Notes: generated by a model from the letters alone, not told the origin. A DNA stretch of 64,000 nt from Moraxella sp035181385 (GCF_035181385.1 NZ_JAXCJK010000003.1:62001-126000), one strand, 5' to 3'. Positions 34,052 to 43,314 are shown, counted from the stretch's first letter. Numbers and translations: made by a program.

Positions 34052-34606
34052 TTAAATCAGATTGATGATTTGTGGTTGTTGAACATCAATCGTCTCGGTA
34101 TTTACCAATATATCAATCTGCTTTTCCAACATCTCTTCTATCTCATCGGGTGTATTGACGGCAATGGATTCTTGGTTGAGCTCGTGAATTATCAATGGTG
34201 CATTAACTGCATCAAGTAGGGCGGTAACTGGCGGATAATCGGTAATTTGTATGCCAATGATTTTATCTTTTGTCAGCAAATACTTGGGAGTTTGTTTGGT
34301 ACTGTTTAAAACGAAGCAAGTGGTAGATGGTATTTGGTTTTTGATGTGGCGAAATTGTTCATTATTAATTTGAGCATAATTGGCAGCATCACTGATGCCT
34401 GAACATAATAGTGTGTGGTGGTCTTTGGCGGCAATTTGCTTAATGCGTGTGATGTGATCAAGACTGTTTTTGGCGTGAATGTGTGTTAATAATGCGTAGC
34501 CTGTTTGTGTTGGGTAAGCAATGATCTCTCCGTTTTCTAGAGCGTTGGCGATTTGTTTTAATAGTCTTGGTTGTGGATTTTTTGGGTGTAAGTACATGGT
34601 TTGCAT
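34052..34606 (-). CDS. YciO-like protein (Sua5/YrdC superfamily)
   Basis: 184 residues, related to YciO: AYPTQTGYALLTHI near the N-terminus, then RIKQIAAKDHHTLLCSGIS and IPSTTCFVLNSTKQTPKYL. It is shorter than E. coli YciO and diverges in the C-terminal third. The superfamily binds ATP and dsRNA; TsaC/Sua5 makes threonylcarbamoyl-AMP, but YciO itself is not a confirmed tRNA enzyme. It starts 3 nt after the epmC stop, so the two form an operon. Confidence 0.75.
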   Translation of the reverse strand: MQTMYLHPKNPQPRLLKQIANALENGEIIAYPTQTGYALLTHIHAKNSLDHITRIKQIAAKDHHTLLCSGISDAANYAQINNEQFRHIKNQIPSTTCFVLNSTKQTPKYLLTKDKIIGIQITDYPPVTALLDAVNAPLIIHELNQESIAVNTPDEIEEMLEKQIDILVNTETIDVQQPQIINLI

Positions 34607-34609
34607 GGT

Positions 34610-35344
34610 TTACCCTTGATGTTTTATTTGAAAATTTTGGCAAATGTATAAAAATACCCAAATCAATCGGCGTGCATCTTTTGGTAAGGTGTGTGGATTG
34701 CTTAAGTATTTGATAGCTTGGTGATATACATCGCTATCAAAAGTGCTTTTACTGGTATCAAAATCAGCATTTAAATTATCCTGAGAAACATAAAAAAATC
34801 GCCCACACGCTTGGTTGAGTAAACATTCTATGGCTTGTGGTTTGATTTCTACTTGTTCAAAAATCGCTTGTTTATTCGCATCTCGTCCGTCCGATTCGTA
34901 CCAATAACCAAAATCATTTAATGTTCGTCTGTGTTTGCCAGCAATACACCAATGGCTGATTTCGTGTAGACAACTGGCAAAAAATCCATGTGCAAATTCA
35001 ATGCGAGCGGGCTCATCACTATCGGCAGGAAAGTACTCAGGCTCAGTACCGCCACGCACAAGTATGGTTGGCATGATATGAGTGTCTGGTTGATTGAATA
35101 GCTGATTAAAAAGTGCCATCAGCCAATCAGTCATTTCCTGATCATTATTTTGGTCAATGTTTTGCCAAGTGAGTTGATAATTTTGCCAATCTTGTTCATC
35201 AAAACTTTGTGTCAGCTGAGCAATATCGTTTTTAATGTCTTGATCATTAAATAAAATATGCCAGTATTCAAAAATCTCATCACGAACAGAAGAGTTGTTT
35301 TTTGTTGGGTGGGGTGATAAATCGTAGAAATTGATGGCATTCAT
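34610..35344 (-). CDS. epmC: Elongation factor P hydroxylase EpmC (YfcM)
   Basis: 244 residues. The YfcM family block is clear: ILVRGGTEPEYFPA, IEFAHGFFASCLHEISHWCIAGKHRR, DFGYWYESDGR and EQVEIKPQAIECLL. The His/Glu-rich HEISHW part is the likely metal site. EpmC hydroxylates the beta-lysyl-lysine of EF-P; EpmA and EpmB are not in this window. First gene of a two-gene minus-strand operon with yciO. Confidence 0.9.
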   Translation of the reverse strand: MNAINFYDLSPHPTKNNSSVRDEIFEYWHILFNDQDIKNDIAQLTQSFDEQDWQNYQLTWQNIDQNNDQEMTDWLMALFNQLFNQPDTHIMPTILVRGGTEPEYFPADSDEPARIEFAHGFFASCLHEISHWCIAGKHRRTLNDFGYWYESDGRDANKQAIFEQVEIKPQAIECLLNQACGRFFYVSQDNLNADFDTSKSTFDSDVYHQAIKYLSNPHTLPKDARRLIWVFLYICQNFQIKHQG

Positions 35345-35493
35345 GGTTGTGCTTATTGGTCATAATTTGCAAGATTGATGATTTTATTGTTCCTACAAAT
35401 TGCAAATCAAGATATTCAAAAAAATTTTCGTGAAAATTATCAAAATTTATGAAATAATACCACGATTTATGATATTGATAAAGGAAAGTTTGA

Positions 35494-36078
35494 ATGAATC
35501 GGACAAACAACCATGCTGAATGTGTTGGTAAGCATATGCCAAAAGATGACGCTGTGCCAGTGAGTGCAATGCCAAAAAATATCATGTTGGATAAATGGGC
35601 GGATATTGGTTTTGCGTGGTCGGGTGAGGTGCCTGTGTCGAGTTTTGAGCGTTTGTCCGAACAGGTTGAGATTGAAAGTGGTGATCAAATAATTAAGGTG
35701 CAGGTTGCACTCAAAAAAACCAATGGGATTTTGTGGCTTGGTTTTGATGTGATGGGGCAGCTGATGGTATCGTGTCAGCGTTGTCTTGAGCCGATGGCGG
35801 TTGATGTAACAGGGGAATATCGTCTGGCTGTTTTGTTTGATGAGACGCTGATTGAACAACTTCAAGATGCAGAATACATCTTGGTTAGTGAATTGAATGC
35901 GGGTAAAATGTTGCCTATTAAGGATTTGCTTGAAGATGAGCTTTTGTTGATATTGCCATTATCGTTGCATCATGATGATTGTGATATGCCAATTGAAATG
36001 ACAAAAAATGGCAATGATGATGAAAGCAGGGAAAATCCTTTTTTGGTATTGGCGTCTTTAAAGAGTGATTTGAACTAA
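35494..36078 (+). CDS. yceD: YceD-family protein (DUF177)
   Basis: 194 residues. Family marks: VSCQRCLEPM in the middle, a central acidic region (LEDELLLILPL) and the ending ENPFLVLASLK. In E. coli and plants YceD is linked to 23S rRNA accumulation. It is followed by rpmF, its normal partner; the two are separated by 260 bp with a good promoter. Confidence 0.9.
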   Translation: MNRTNNHAECVGKHMPKDDAVPVSAMPKNIMLDKWADIGFAWSGEVPVSSFERLSEQVEIESGDQIIKVQVALKKTNGILWLGFDVMGQLMVSCQRCLEPMAVDVTGEYRLAVLFDETLIEQLQDAEYILVSELNAGKMLPIKDLLEDELLLILPLSLHHDDCDMPIEMTKNGNDDESRENPFLVLASLKSDLN

Positions 36079-36135
36079 AATGATCAAAAAAATGCAAAAT
36101 TTAAAAAGTTTTTGTGATTTTTTTGCGATTTCACT

Positions 36136-36164
36136 TTGAAAATTATGAAATTTTTCTGTATAAT
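36136..36164 (+). promoter_or_regulatory. rpmF promoter
   Basis: TTGAAA (36136-36141), 17 bp, TATAAT (36159-36164). The string TGTATAATACGA here is identical to that at the rpsJ promoter (from 19617). The leader to rpmF is about 165 nt. Confidence 0.75.
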
Positions 36165-36338
36165 ACGACATTCATTGTGTTTGCCAAAGATGCCAAAGTA
36201 AAAGGTGCTGTGCTTTGGGCTGCGTTTTGTGGTTTTATCTTAGGTGTACAAACAGTTTTAAGTTAAATATGATTTAAGTATAGTTTTGGTGATTTAGTTA
36301 TTAAATTGCCTTAAATGTATCGAATTTTAGGAGCTATC

Positions 36339-36521
36339 ATGGCAGTTCAACAAAACCGCAAAAGCCGTTCACGCCGTGACATGCGTCGTTCACACGATCG
36401 CATCACTGTGAATGCGTTGAGTATTGACTCTACTACTGGTGAAAAACACATTCGCCACCATGCAACCAAAGATGGTTTTTATCGTGGTCGCCAGCTTTTC
36501 AAGGTAAGCCAAGAAAGCTAA
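36339..36521 (+). CDS. rpmF: 50S ribosomal protein L32
   Basis: 60 residues, beginning MAVQQNRKSRSRRDMRRSHD. Zinc cysteines are absent, so it is the zinc-free form common in gammaproteobacteria. ATG 36339 has AGGAG upstream; the frame open from 36315 is not used. A terminator follows. Confidence 0.96.
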   Translation: MAVQQNRKSRSRRDMRRSHDRITVNALSIDSTTGEKHIRHHATKDGFYRGRQLFKVSQES

Positions 36522-36546
36522 TTGCTATTTACCATCTTATAAATAT

Positions 36547-36589
36547 AAGTCAAGCTGTATTGTTCAAATGCACTTGGCTTTATTTTTTT
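36547..36589 (+). terminator. Terminator after rpmF
   Basis: An 8-bp stem with one G-T pair (36547-36554 with 36573-36580), long loop, then T7 (36583-36589). It separates rpmF from fabD. Confidence 0.6.
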
Positions 36590-36734
36590 GCCTTATACAG
36601 GTTAAAAAAATATGGGTTGAAAACGCCAGCAGCCTTCAAAATTAGTAAACAAGCATTTACTTTTGTGCTAAAATAAAAAAGTGCGTTTTTACGCAAATCA
36701 AAGCACGGTTTAAAAAATATAAAATGGGTAGTTT

Positions 36735-37688
36735 ATGACAGAAAATAATGCTACAAAACGAGTGGCGGTGGTTTTTCCTGGTCAAGGCTCACAAGCGGTT
36801 GGCATGATGAACGAACTGGCCGAAAGCTTTGCGGTGGTTAAACAAACTTTTGACGAAGCGAGTGCGGCTCTTGGTTTTGACCTTTGGGAGGTTACCCAAG
36901 ACGATAGCCGTCTGCATCAAACTCAATATACTCAACCTGCATTGGTGGCAGCCAGCATAGCCATTTGGCGTATCATTTTGGATAAACTGGTGGCTCAAAA
37001 TATTAAACTGGTATGTTTGGCAGGGCATTCCTTGGGGGAATACAGTGCTCTTGTCGCCAGTGGCGTGCTGAGTTTGTCTGATGCGGTAAAATTGGTGCAT
37101 GAGCGTGGCAGATACATGACCGATGCTGTGGCAGGCATTGATGTACAAATGGCGGCCGTACTTGGTTTGGAAGATGAGCAAGTGCTGAGTTTGTGCGAGG
37201 ATACAACAGCAAGCGTTGGGATTGTTGATGCAGCAAACTTTAATAGTCCTGGTCAGGTGGTGGTTGCAGGCACCGAAGTTGGTGTGGCTCATGTTCTGTC
37301 TGCGGTAGAAAATTTGGGTAAAAAAGCTGTACCGCTCAAGGTGTCCGTACCATCACATTGTGCTTTGATGAATGGTGCAACGGATAAGTTGGCAAGATTG
37401 CTGAATGAAACGACTTTTTGTCCTGCAAAAATCCCTGTAATCCAAAACCGTCATGCCCAAGTGCATGAGAGTATTGATGACATCAAGATGGCGTTGATTG
37501 AACAGCTGTCAATGCCTGTGCAATGGGCAAAAACCATGCAAAAACTAGCCGATAAGCACATTGATATTGTGATTGAATGCGGACCAGGTAATGTGTTGTC
37601 AAATCTGGCAAAACGCCAAGCAGAACCCATCGTTACCTTACCGACCGATAAATTGGTACGCCTTGAAAAATTGGAGAATCTGATATGA
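36735..37688 (+). CDS. fabD: Malonyl-CoA:ACP transacylase
   Basis: 317 residues. FPGQGSQ at 14-20, active-site Ser99 in GHSLGE, His208 in VPSHCA. It loads malonyl onto ACP for fatty-acid elongation. Overlaps fabG by 4 nt. plsX and fabH, which often lie between rpmF and fabD, are absent here. Confidence 0.96.
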   Translation: MTENNATKRVAVVFPGQGSQAVGMMNELAESFAVVKQTFDEASAALGFDLWEVTQDDSRLHQTQYTQPALVAASIAIWRIILDKLVAQNIKLVCLAGHSLGEYSALVASGVLSLSDAVKLVHERGRYMTDAVAGIDVQMAAVLGLEDEQVLSLCEDTTASVGIVDAANFNSPGQVVVAGTEVGVAHVLSAVENLGKKAVPLKVSVPSHCALMNGATDKLARLLNETTFCPAKIPVIQNRHAQVHESIDDIKMALIEQLSMPVQWAKTMQKLADKHIDIVIECGPGNVLSNLAKRQAEPIVTLPTDKLVRLEKLENLI

Positions 37689-38413
37689 GTAGAAAAATTG
37701 TTCTGGTAACGGGTGCATCTCGTGGCATTGGTCGTGCGATTGCTCAGCGTTTTGCAGATGAAGGGCATTTTGTCATCGGTACAGCAACCAGTGAAAAGGG
37801 TGTGGAGGCTATTGAAGAATATTTGGGCGAATCTAATGGCATTGGTCGTGTACTTGATGTGTGCGATGAAGAAGTGATTGATAAGCTGTTTGAAGAGATT
37901 GATAGCGTCTATGGTGGTGTGAATGTGCTTGTAAATAATGCAGGCATTACCAAAGATGGTTTGTTAATGCGTATGAAAAACGAAGACTGGGCGGGTGTGA
38001 TAGATGCCAATCTGACTTCCATCTACCGAACCTCTCGTCGCGCCATTCGCAGTATGATGAAGGCACGCTCTGGTCGTATCATTAACATCACATCGGTGGT
38101 TGGTCAAATGGGCAATGCAGGTCAGACTAACTATGCAGCATCTAAGGCGGGGGTAGAAGGGTTTACTCGTGCCTTGGCTCGTGAGATTGGCTCTCGTGGT
38201 GTAACGGTGAACTGTGTTGCTCCTGGTTTTGTAGAAACTGATATGACCGAAGAGCTTGATGAGCGTTTGATTAACTCAATGCTAGATGCGGTACCGCTTG
38301 GGCGTATGGCACAGCCAGAAGAGATTGCGGCAGCTGTGGTGTTTTTGGCCAGCGACGATGCCAGCTATATCACAGGTGAGGTGTTGGCGGTCAATGGCGG
38401 TATGCATATGTGA
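37685..38413 (+). CDS. fabG: 3-oxoacyl-ACP reductase
   Basis: 242 residues, short-chain dehydrogenase. NADP-binding TGASRGIG (9-16), NNAG (84-87), catalytic Ser137, Tyr150 and Lys154. Reduces 3-ketoacyl-ACP. Translationally coupled to fabD; acpP follows 217 bp later. Confidence 0.97.
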   Translation: MSRKIVLVTGASRGIGRAIAQRFADEGHFVIGTATSEKGVEAIEEYLGESNGIGRVLDVCDEEVIDKLFEEIDSVYGGVNVLVNNAGITKDGLLMRMKNEDWAGVIDANLTSIYRTSRRAIRSMMKARSGRIINITSVVGQMGNAGQTNYAASKAGVEGFTRALAREIGSRGVTVNCVAPGFVETDMTEELDERLINSMLDAVPLGRMAQPEEIAAAVVFLASDDASYITGEVLAVNGGMHM

Positions 38414-38630
38414 TTGTTGGGTTGGTACACAAGGAGTGAAGAGTGCTGATGGGTCAATCACTTTATTGCCATTTCATCATTTGTTGAAATTGTGAACATA
38501 TGTATTCATAAAGCTTGCACTATTAACAAAAATGTTTTATGATATGCAAAAATTGTTCGGATAAAACGCCGAAATCGACATGGTGTCGATGTTAGCATTT
38601 ATCTATTTATTCAAAAAAAGGAAAACTTCT

Positions 38631-38864
38631 ATGAGCGATATCGAAGCAAAAGTAAAAGACGCGGTAGCTGAACAACTTGGTTTAAATGTTGCCGAGATTA
38701 AAAATGATGCGTCATTCATGGACGACCTAGGTGCCGACTCACTAGACCTAGTTGAGCTTGTCATGGCATTTGAAAGCAGCTTTGGCATCACCATTCCTGA
38801 TGAAGATTCTGCTGAACTGACCACTGTTCAAAAAGCAATTGACTATGTGGCTGCTAAACTTTAA
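38631..38864 (+). CDS. acpP: Acyl carrier protein
   Basis: 77 residues, acidic. Phosphopantetheine attaches to Ser37 in GADSLDL. ATG 38631 follows AAAGGAAAA; an upstream frame opening at 38580 is not used. Terminator downstream. Confidence 0.98.
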   Translation: MSDIEAKVKDAVAEQLGLNVAEIKNDASFMDDLGADSLDLVELVMAFESSFGITIPDEDSAELTTVQKAIDYVAAKL

Positions 38865-38883
38865 TCAATTGATTAAAATCACC

Positions 38884-38912
38884 AAAAACCATCTATATTT
38901 TAGATGGTTTTT
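38884..38912 (+). terminator. Terminator after acpP
   Basis: A 12-bp perfect stem (38884-38895 with 38901-38912) ending in a T-run. Confidence 0.88.
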
Positions 38913-39080
38913 TTTGATACTAGACAGCAATAATAACTACAATTCATAACAATTTGACAGTAAAATTTAGCGATATTTTGTCAGGTTTTCAAGTAAGATG
39001 AATGTCATCAATACGCACAAATCTTTATGCTTATGATGATACTATCATATGATATAGATGATGGTGCTTTATTCAGTATT

Positions 39081-39103
39081 CAGTCTGTCAGTCTGTCAGT
39101 CTG
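39081..39103 (+). repeat. Short tandem repeat upstream of the Kbp-like gene
   Basis: Three head-to-tail copies of CAGTCTGT, the last one base short of complete (39081-39088, 39089-39096, 39097-39103). It lies 57 bp before the start of the next gene, where a promoter could be. Confidence 0.85.
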
Positions 39104-39159
39104 ATTGTTGTAATGTTTAATCACCCTTACTAATCATGGATATCAAAAGGAGATGAAAG

Positions 39160-39648
39160 ATGGGCATTTTTAGTTTTGCAAAAGATATTGGCGATAAGAT
39201 TTTTAATCGCAATAAAAAAGACGCTGTATCGGTAAATAATGAGCCTGCATCAGTAGCTGAACCGACCGCACAGGAAATTGCCAACTTGTTGCTTGCTCGT
39301 ATTCAAGCACAAAATGTACAGGTTGATGGCCTAAAAGTGAGTTATAATAGTGATACCGACACTGTAACGCTAAGCGGTACCGCCCAGACGCAAGCTGACC
39401 GTGAGCGAGCACGACTTGCAGTTGGTAATGTTCAGTATGTTGAGACGGTGATAGATGATATTGTGGTGGCAACTCAGGAGCCAGAATCTCGTTTTTATAC
39501 CGTAAAATCTGGCGATACTTTATCTAAAATTGCCAAAGAAATGTACGGCAACGCCAATGACTACATGAAAATCTTTGATGCCAATAAACCCATGCTTTCG
39601 CACCCAGACAAGATTTATGTGGGTCAAGTGTTACGCATTCCTGCTTAG
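39160..39648 (+). CDS. kbp: BON-LysM protein, Kbp (YgaU) family
   Basis: 162 residues. BON domain at about 38-103 (VDGLKVSYNSDTDTVTLSGTA), LysM at about 111-161 (FYTVKSGDTLSKIAKEMYG to VGQVLRIPA). Matches E. coli Kbp, a cytoplasmic potassium-binding protein; there is no signal peptide, in keeping with that. AAGGAG lies upstream. Monocistronic with its own terminator. Confidence 0.9.
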   Translation: MGIFSFAKDIGDKIFNRNKKDAVSVNNEPASVAEPTAQEIANLLLARIQAQNVQVDGLKVSYNSDTDTVTLSGTAQTQADRERARLAVGNVQYVETVIDDIVVATQEPESRFYTVKSGDTLSKIAKEMYGNANDYMKIFDANKPMLSHPDKIYVGQVLRIPA

Positions 39649-39732
39649 TTTATAGTTTTTACTAAAGTTAATTACTAAAATTAAGTTGCTTTATTTTAGG
39701 CCAATGAAAAATGAAACTTGGGCTGAATTGTT

Positions 39733-39761
39733 AAAAAAGACCGTGTTGAGCGGTCTTTTTT
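39733..39761 (+). terminator. Terminator after the Kbp-like gene
   Basis: An 11-bp perfect stem (39733-39743 with 39751-39761), 7-nt loop, T-run. Confidence 0.88.
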
Positions 39762-39790
39762 TTAATGACTTTAAAATTCAATTTCAAAAA

Positions 39791-40150
39791 TCAGCAATGC
39801 TCTTTGAGTGCGGTTTGAGTTTGTGATTTGCGAAGGGTGATTTCATCAGCGGTGAGTTGTTTTTGGTTGCCTTGTGCATCAATCTCGTATACTGCATCGC
39901 CTGTATTTAGGGCATTTAGATTACTGCGTAAGGTCTGGCACTGTTTTTGTTTTTCGCTTGTGGTTGGTTCGGGTTTATTTGATGACTTGGGAGAATAAAA
40001 ATTTAAAACAGTGTGCTGTCCTTGTGGTGGAAATTGTCCATATAACAGCTCTCCATGCTTGCCAATGCTTTGATATATGGGTATGGCCATGCTGTTTTGA
40101 AAAGTACTAAATAGTAAGAAGATGAATGAGCAATGCAAAAGAGAGTTCAT
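39791..40150 (-). CDS. Small secreted protein, DUF4124-like
   Basis: 119 residues. The N-terminus looks like a signal peptide ending near residue 22. The segment IYQSIGKHGELLYGQFPPQG resembles the DUF4124 pattern. A low-complexity linker and a helical C-terminus with three Cys in total follow. Function unknown. Convergent with the Kbp-like gene. Confidence 0.65.
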   Translation of the reverse strand: MNSLLHCSFIFLLFSTFQNSMAIPIYQSIGKHGELLYGQFPPQGQHTVLNFYSPKSSNKPEPTTSEKQKQCQTLRSNLNALNTGDAVYEIDAQGNQKQLTADEITLRKSQTQTALKEHC

Positions 40151-40451
40151 GTATTTACCTTTGCTAATATCACGATTGAGTTTATTGTAGCATGAATCAT
40201 ATCAAAAACATCAGGTAACTCATAAAAATTTTGTATATAAGAATAAAAATGGCAAAATTTATGTATGTTACAAAAATATTATTGGTCAATAAAAAATATG
40301 CTTGGCAAGGCGATGGTTTTGCGATAATATACTTGAATCAAGATGAGTTATAAGATGTTTTTTCGTCATTTGTTCTTCTTTTCTAAATTGGTCTAAATTG
40401 GAAAAGAAGCCGACATCTTGAAGCTTATCTTGCAAATCAATTTACAACTTA
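40151..40451 (+). promoter_or_regulatory. ilv promoter region
   Basis: TTGGCA (40302-40307), 17 bp, TAATAT (40325-40330) is the best promoter. A 9-bp inverted repeat (CTTCTTTTC with GAAAAGAAG) follows near 40375-40410. No protein gene was supported before the leader ORF at 40452. Confidence 0.5.
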
Positions 40452-40532
40452 ATGCTTTTTTGGTTATTCATAAAAGTCAGCGTAGCTATTATCATTATCA
40501 TGAAGCTGCGTTTGTTAAAGAAAAGCGGGTGA
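40452..40532 (+). CDS. Probable ilv leader peptide
   Basis: A 26-codon ORF ahead of ilvB. Codons 13-16 are four consecutive Ile (ATT ATC ATT ATC), and the peptide also has Val at 9 and 11 and five Leu. This is the composition of a leader whose translation stalls when branched-chain aminoacyl-tRNA is short. The Ile codons lie in the loop of a stem formed by CGTAGCT before them and AGCTGCG after them. No strong ribosome-binding site is visible, and the terminator stem is weak. Confidence 0.6.
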   Translation: MLFWLFIKVSVAIIIIMKLRLLKKSG

Positions 40533-40682
40533 ATTACCGTTTATCGATGCTTTATTTAACATTGCTTCAGACTTACCAGTCTGCAAGACGATACTCTGCC
40601 AAACCTTTGTAGCTTCTTGCACGCCTTGTTTTGTCTTTAGCAAATTGCGTTTGTTGATTACCTATTGAAACAAGGATTAGCA
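40533..40682 (+). promoter_or_regulatory. ilvB leader downstream of the leader peptide
   Basis: Contains CAGACT-TACC-AGTCTG and a second pairing of TGCAAG with CTTGCA 34 nt further on. The two share sequence, so they could be alternative structures of an attenuator. No clean T-run terminator is present. Confidence 0.4.
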
Positions 40683-42518
40683 ATGACAAAACAAACCGCC
40701 CAAGCCCCTAGTATGATGGCGCTTACCCAAACGGCAAATGCTGCCAAAAATTTTCAAGAAAACCAAGCCAAGCTTGCATGTGGTGAAACCGTTGCCATGT
40801 CAGGCGCAGAACTTCTAGTTCAAGCGCTCATTGATGAGGGCGTAGACTATATTTTTGGCTACCCTGGTGGGGCGGTTTTGCATATCTATGATGCTTTATT
40901 TAAACAAGACAAAATTGAGCATATCCTAGTTCGCCACGAACAAGCGGCAGGGCATATGGCAGATGCGTATAGTCGTGTTACTGGTAAAACAGGTGTGGTG
41001 CTTGCCACATCAGGGCCAGGTGCGACCAACACTGTAACCGCCATTGCTACCGCCTTTATGGATTCCATTCCAATGGTGGTGCTTGCAGGGCAAGTGCCAA
41101 GCACTTTGATTGGTGATGACGCTTTTCAAGAATGCGATATGATTGGCGTGTCCCGCCCTGTGGTCAAGCACAGTTTTCAAGTTCGAAATCCTGTTGATAT
41201 CCCAACAATCATCAAAAAAGCTTTTTTTATTGCCAGTACAGGTCGTCCTGGACCTGTTGTGGTGGATATCCCAAAAGACATGACCAACCCTGCCGATAAG
41301 TTTGATTACTTTATGCCAAAGATGGTTGGTATGCGTTCTTATCAGCCAACATCAAAAGGTCATGCTGGTCAAATTAAAAAAGCGGTAGACTTGTTATTGT
41401 CTGCTAAGCGTCCTGTATTGTACTCAGGCGGTGGCGTGGTTCAGGGCGATGCGTCCAACGAGCTTCGTGAACTTGCTGATTTATTAAACCTCCCTGTTAC
41501 CAATACCTTGATGGGTTTGGGGGCGTATCCTGCCACAGCACCACAGTTTGTTGGTATGCTTGGTATGCACGGCACTTATGAAGCCAACATGACCATGCAC
41601 CATGCTGATGTGATTTTGGCGGTGGGAGCAAGGTTTGATGACCGAGTTACCAATAATGTCAAAAAATTCTGCCCAAATGCAACCATCATTCATATTGACA
41701 TTGACCCAACGAGTATCTCAAAAACAATCTTGGCACACATTCCAATTGTCGGTGATGTTAAGTCTGTATTGGGCGAAATGGTGGGCATCATCAAAGCAGG
41801 AGATAGGCGTCTAGATGAGCAGGCCTTGAATGATTGGTGGACGCAAATTAATGAATGGCGTAATCGCCATGGCTTGCGTTATGGCTCTGATACGGATGCC
41901 GACATTCACGCCATCATGCCGCAGCGTGTGGTTGAAACTTTGTACAAATTGACCAATGGCAAGGCGATTATTACAAGTGATGTCGGTCAGCATCAGATGT
42001 TTGCTGCTCTTTATTATAAATACGATGAGCCACGCCAATGGCTAAACTCTGGCGGTCTTGGCACGATGGGTGTTGGTTTGCCCTATGCGATGGGTGCAAA
42101 ACTTGCCAACCCCAACCGTGATGTAATTTGTGTTACAGGCGAAGGCTCTATTCAGATGAATATCCAAGAGCTATCCACTTGTTTGCAGTACAATCTGCCT
42201 GTCAAAATTTTAAACCTAAACAACGCCCAGCTAGGTATGGTCAAGCAATGGCAAGATATGCTCTATGAAGGTCGCCATTCGCAGTCGTATATGCAGTCAC
42301 TGCCCGATTTTGTCAAACTTGCTGAAAGTTATGGGCATATTGGTATACAAATTAGCCAGCTTGATAAATTAGATGAACAGCTTGCGTGGGCATTGGCTCA
42401 AAAAGACAAGCTGGTGTTTATTGATGTGATTATTGATAGAAACGAGCATGTTTATCCAATGCAAATTGCAGGGCAATCTATGCGTGATATGTGGCTTGGC
42501 AAAGGGGAGCGTTCGTAA
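40683..42518 (+). CDS. ilvB: Acetolactate synthase large subunit
   Basis: 611 residues, closest in pattern to E. coli IlvI. Thiamine-diphosphate enzyme making acetolactate for Val, Leu and Ile. Catalytic Glu lies in VRHEQAAGHMADAYSR; the cofactor motif reads GEGS...NLNN rather than GDGS, a variant seen in pseudomonads. ATG 40683 has AAGGATT upstream; an in-frame TTG at 40665 is possible. Its stop overlaps the ilvN start (TAATG). Confidence 0.95.
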   Translation: MTKQTAQAPSMMALTQTANAAKNFQENQAKLACGETVAMSGAELLVQALIDEGVDYIFGYPGGAVLHIYDALFKQDKIEHILVRHEQAAGHMADAYSRVTGKTGVVLATSGPGATNTVTAIATAFMDSIPMVVLAGQVPSTLIGDDAFQECDMIGVSRPVVKHSFQVRNPVDIPTIIKKAFFIASTGRPGPVVVDIPKDMTNPADKFDYFMPKMVGMRSYQPTSKGHAGQIKKAVDLLLSAKRPVLYSGGGVVQGDASNELRELADLLNLPVTNTLMGLGAYPATAPQFVGMLGMHGTYEANMTMHHADVILAVGARFDDRVTNNVKKFCPNATIIHIDIDPTSISKTILAHIPIVGDVKSVLGEMVGIIKAGDRRLDEQALNDWWTQINEWRNRHGLRYGSDTDADIHAIMPQRVVETLYKLTNGKAIITSDVGQHQMFAALYYKYDEPRQWLNSGGLGTMGVGLPYAMGAKLANPNRDVICVTGEGSIQMNIQELSTCLQYNLPVKILNLNNAQLGMVKQWQDMLYEGRHSQSYMQSLPDFVKLAESYGHIGIQISQLDKLDEQLAWALAQKDKLVFIDVIIDRNEHVYPMQIAGQSMRDMWLGKGERS

Positions 42519-43006
42519 TGCACTTAATTTCTGTTTTATTGGAGAATGAATCAGGGGCTTTGTCTCGTGTGGTGGGTTTGTTTAGCCAGCGTGGGTACAA
42601 CATTGAAACGCTCAATGTCGCCCCAACAGACGACCCAACGCTTTCTCGGCTGACTTTGACCACCAACGCCGATATTGACAAAGTGGAACAAATTACCAAG
42701 CAGTTGCACAAATTGATAGAAGTTGTCAAGGTACAAACGCTAAGTGATAGCGTGCATATTGAGCGAGAACTAATGCTTATCAAGGTGCGAGCGTCTGGCA
42801 CAAGTCGTGAAGAGATTTATCGCAATGCCGATATTTTTCGGGCACAGATTGTAGATGTCAGCCCAAGTTTGTACACGATTTTGATTACAGGCGATGTCGC
42901 CAAATTAGACGGCTTTATTGATGTCATTGGCAAAGATAAAATCCTAGAAGTAGTGCGGTCTGGCGTGATTGGCATTGCACGAGGCGAGCGTGTGTTGTCG
43001 GTGTGA
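42518..43006 (+). CDS. ilvN: Acetolactate synthase small (regulatory) subunit
   Basis: 162 residues, IlvH/IlvN type. The ACT domain (HLISVLLENESGALSRVVGLFSQRGYNIETL) binds valine for feedback control; the C-terminal domain follows. ATG 42518 overlaps the ilvB stop by one base. Confidence 0.95.
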   Translation: MHLISVLLENESGALSRVVGLFSQRGYNIETLNVAPTDDPTLSRLTLTTNADIDKVEQITKQLHKLIEVVKVQTLSDSVHIERELMLIKVRASGTSREEIYRNADIFRAQIVDVSPSLYTILITGDVAKLDGFIDVIGKDKILEVVRSGVIGIARGERVLSV

Positions 43007-43044
43007 TTTTAGTAATAGAGCAAAACCAGTTTAAAGGATAAAAG

Positions 43045-43314
43045 ATGATAACCGAACAAAATTTAAGCCTAGATTTTAAAGTTACGGGGCAAGATGCGTA
43101 TTGGTTGTTGGCATTTTGTCAAAAAAACAACACAAAACCCCAAGCGGTATTTGAAGAGCTTTTGCAAAGTTTTAGGTTAAATACAACAGAGCGATTAAAA
43201 ACCAAAAAATCCGATTATGCAGGCGGACTTGCCGAATTTGCCAATCCTGCGTTAATTCCCTTAGAAGAGCAAGCGGTAGAAATGGCGATTAAGGCAAAAT
43301 ATGGTATTGATTGA
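43045..43314 (+). CDS. Putative antitoxin of a PIN toxin pair
   Basis: 89 residues, no recognised domain by eye. It overlaps the PIN gene by 14 nt and lies directly upstream, so antitoxin is the likely role. AAAGGAT upstream of ATG. It lies 38 bp after the ilvN stop. Confidence 0.65.
   Translation: MITEQNLSLDFKVTGQDAYWLLAFCQKNNTKPQAVFEELLQSFRLNTTERLKTKKSDYAGGLAEFANPALIPLEEQAVEMAIKAKYGID

Noticed and set aside
40418..40612. 64-codon ORF before ilvB
   Set aside because: No ribosome-binding site or family resemblance; the overlapping 26-codon frame with the Ile run explains the region better.
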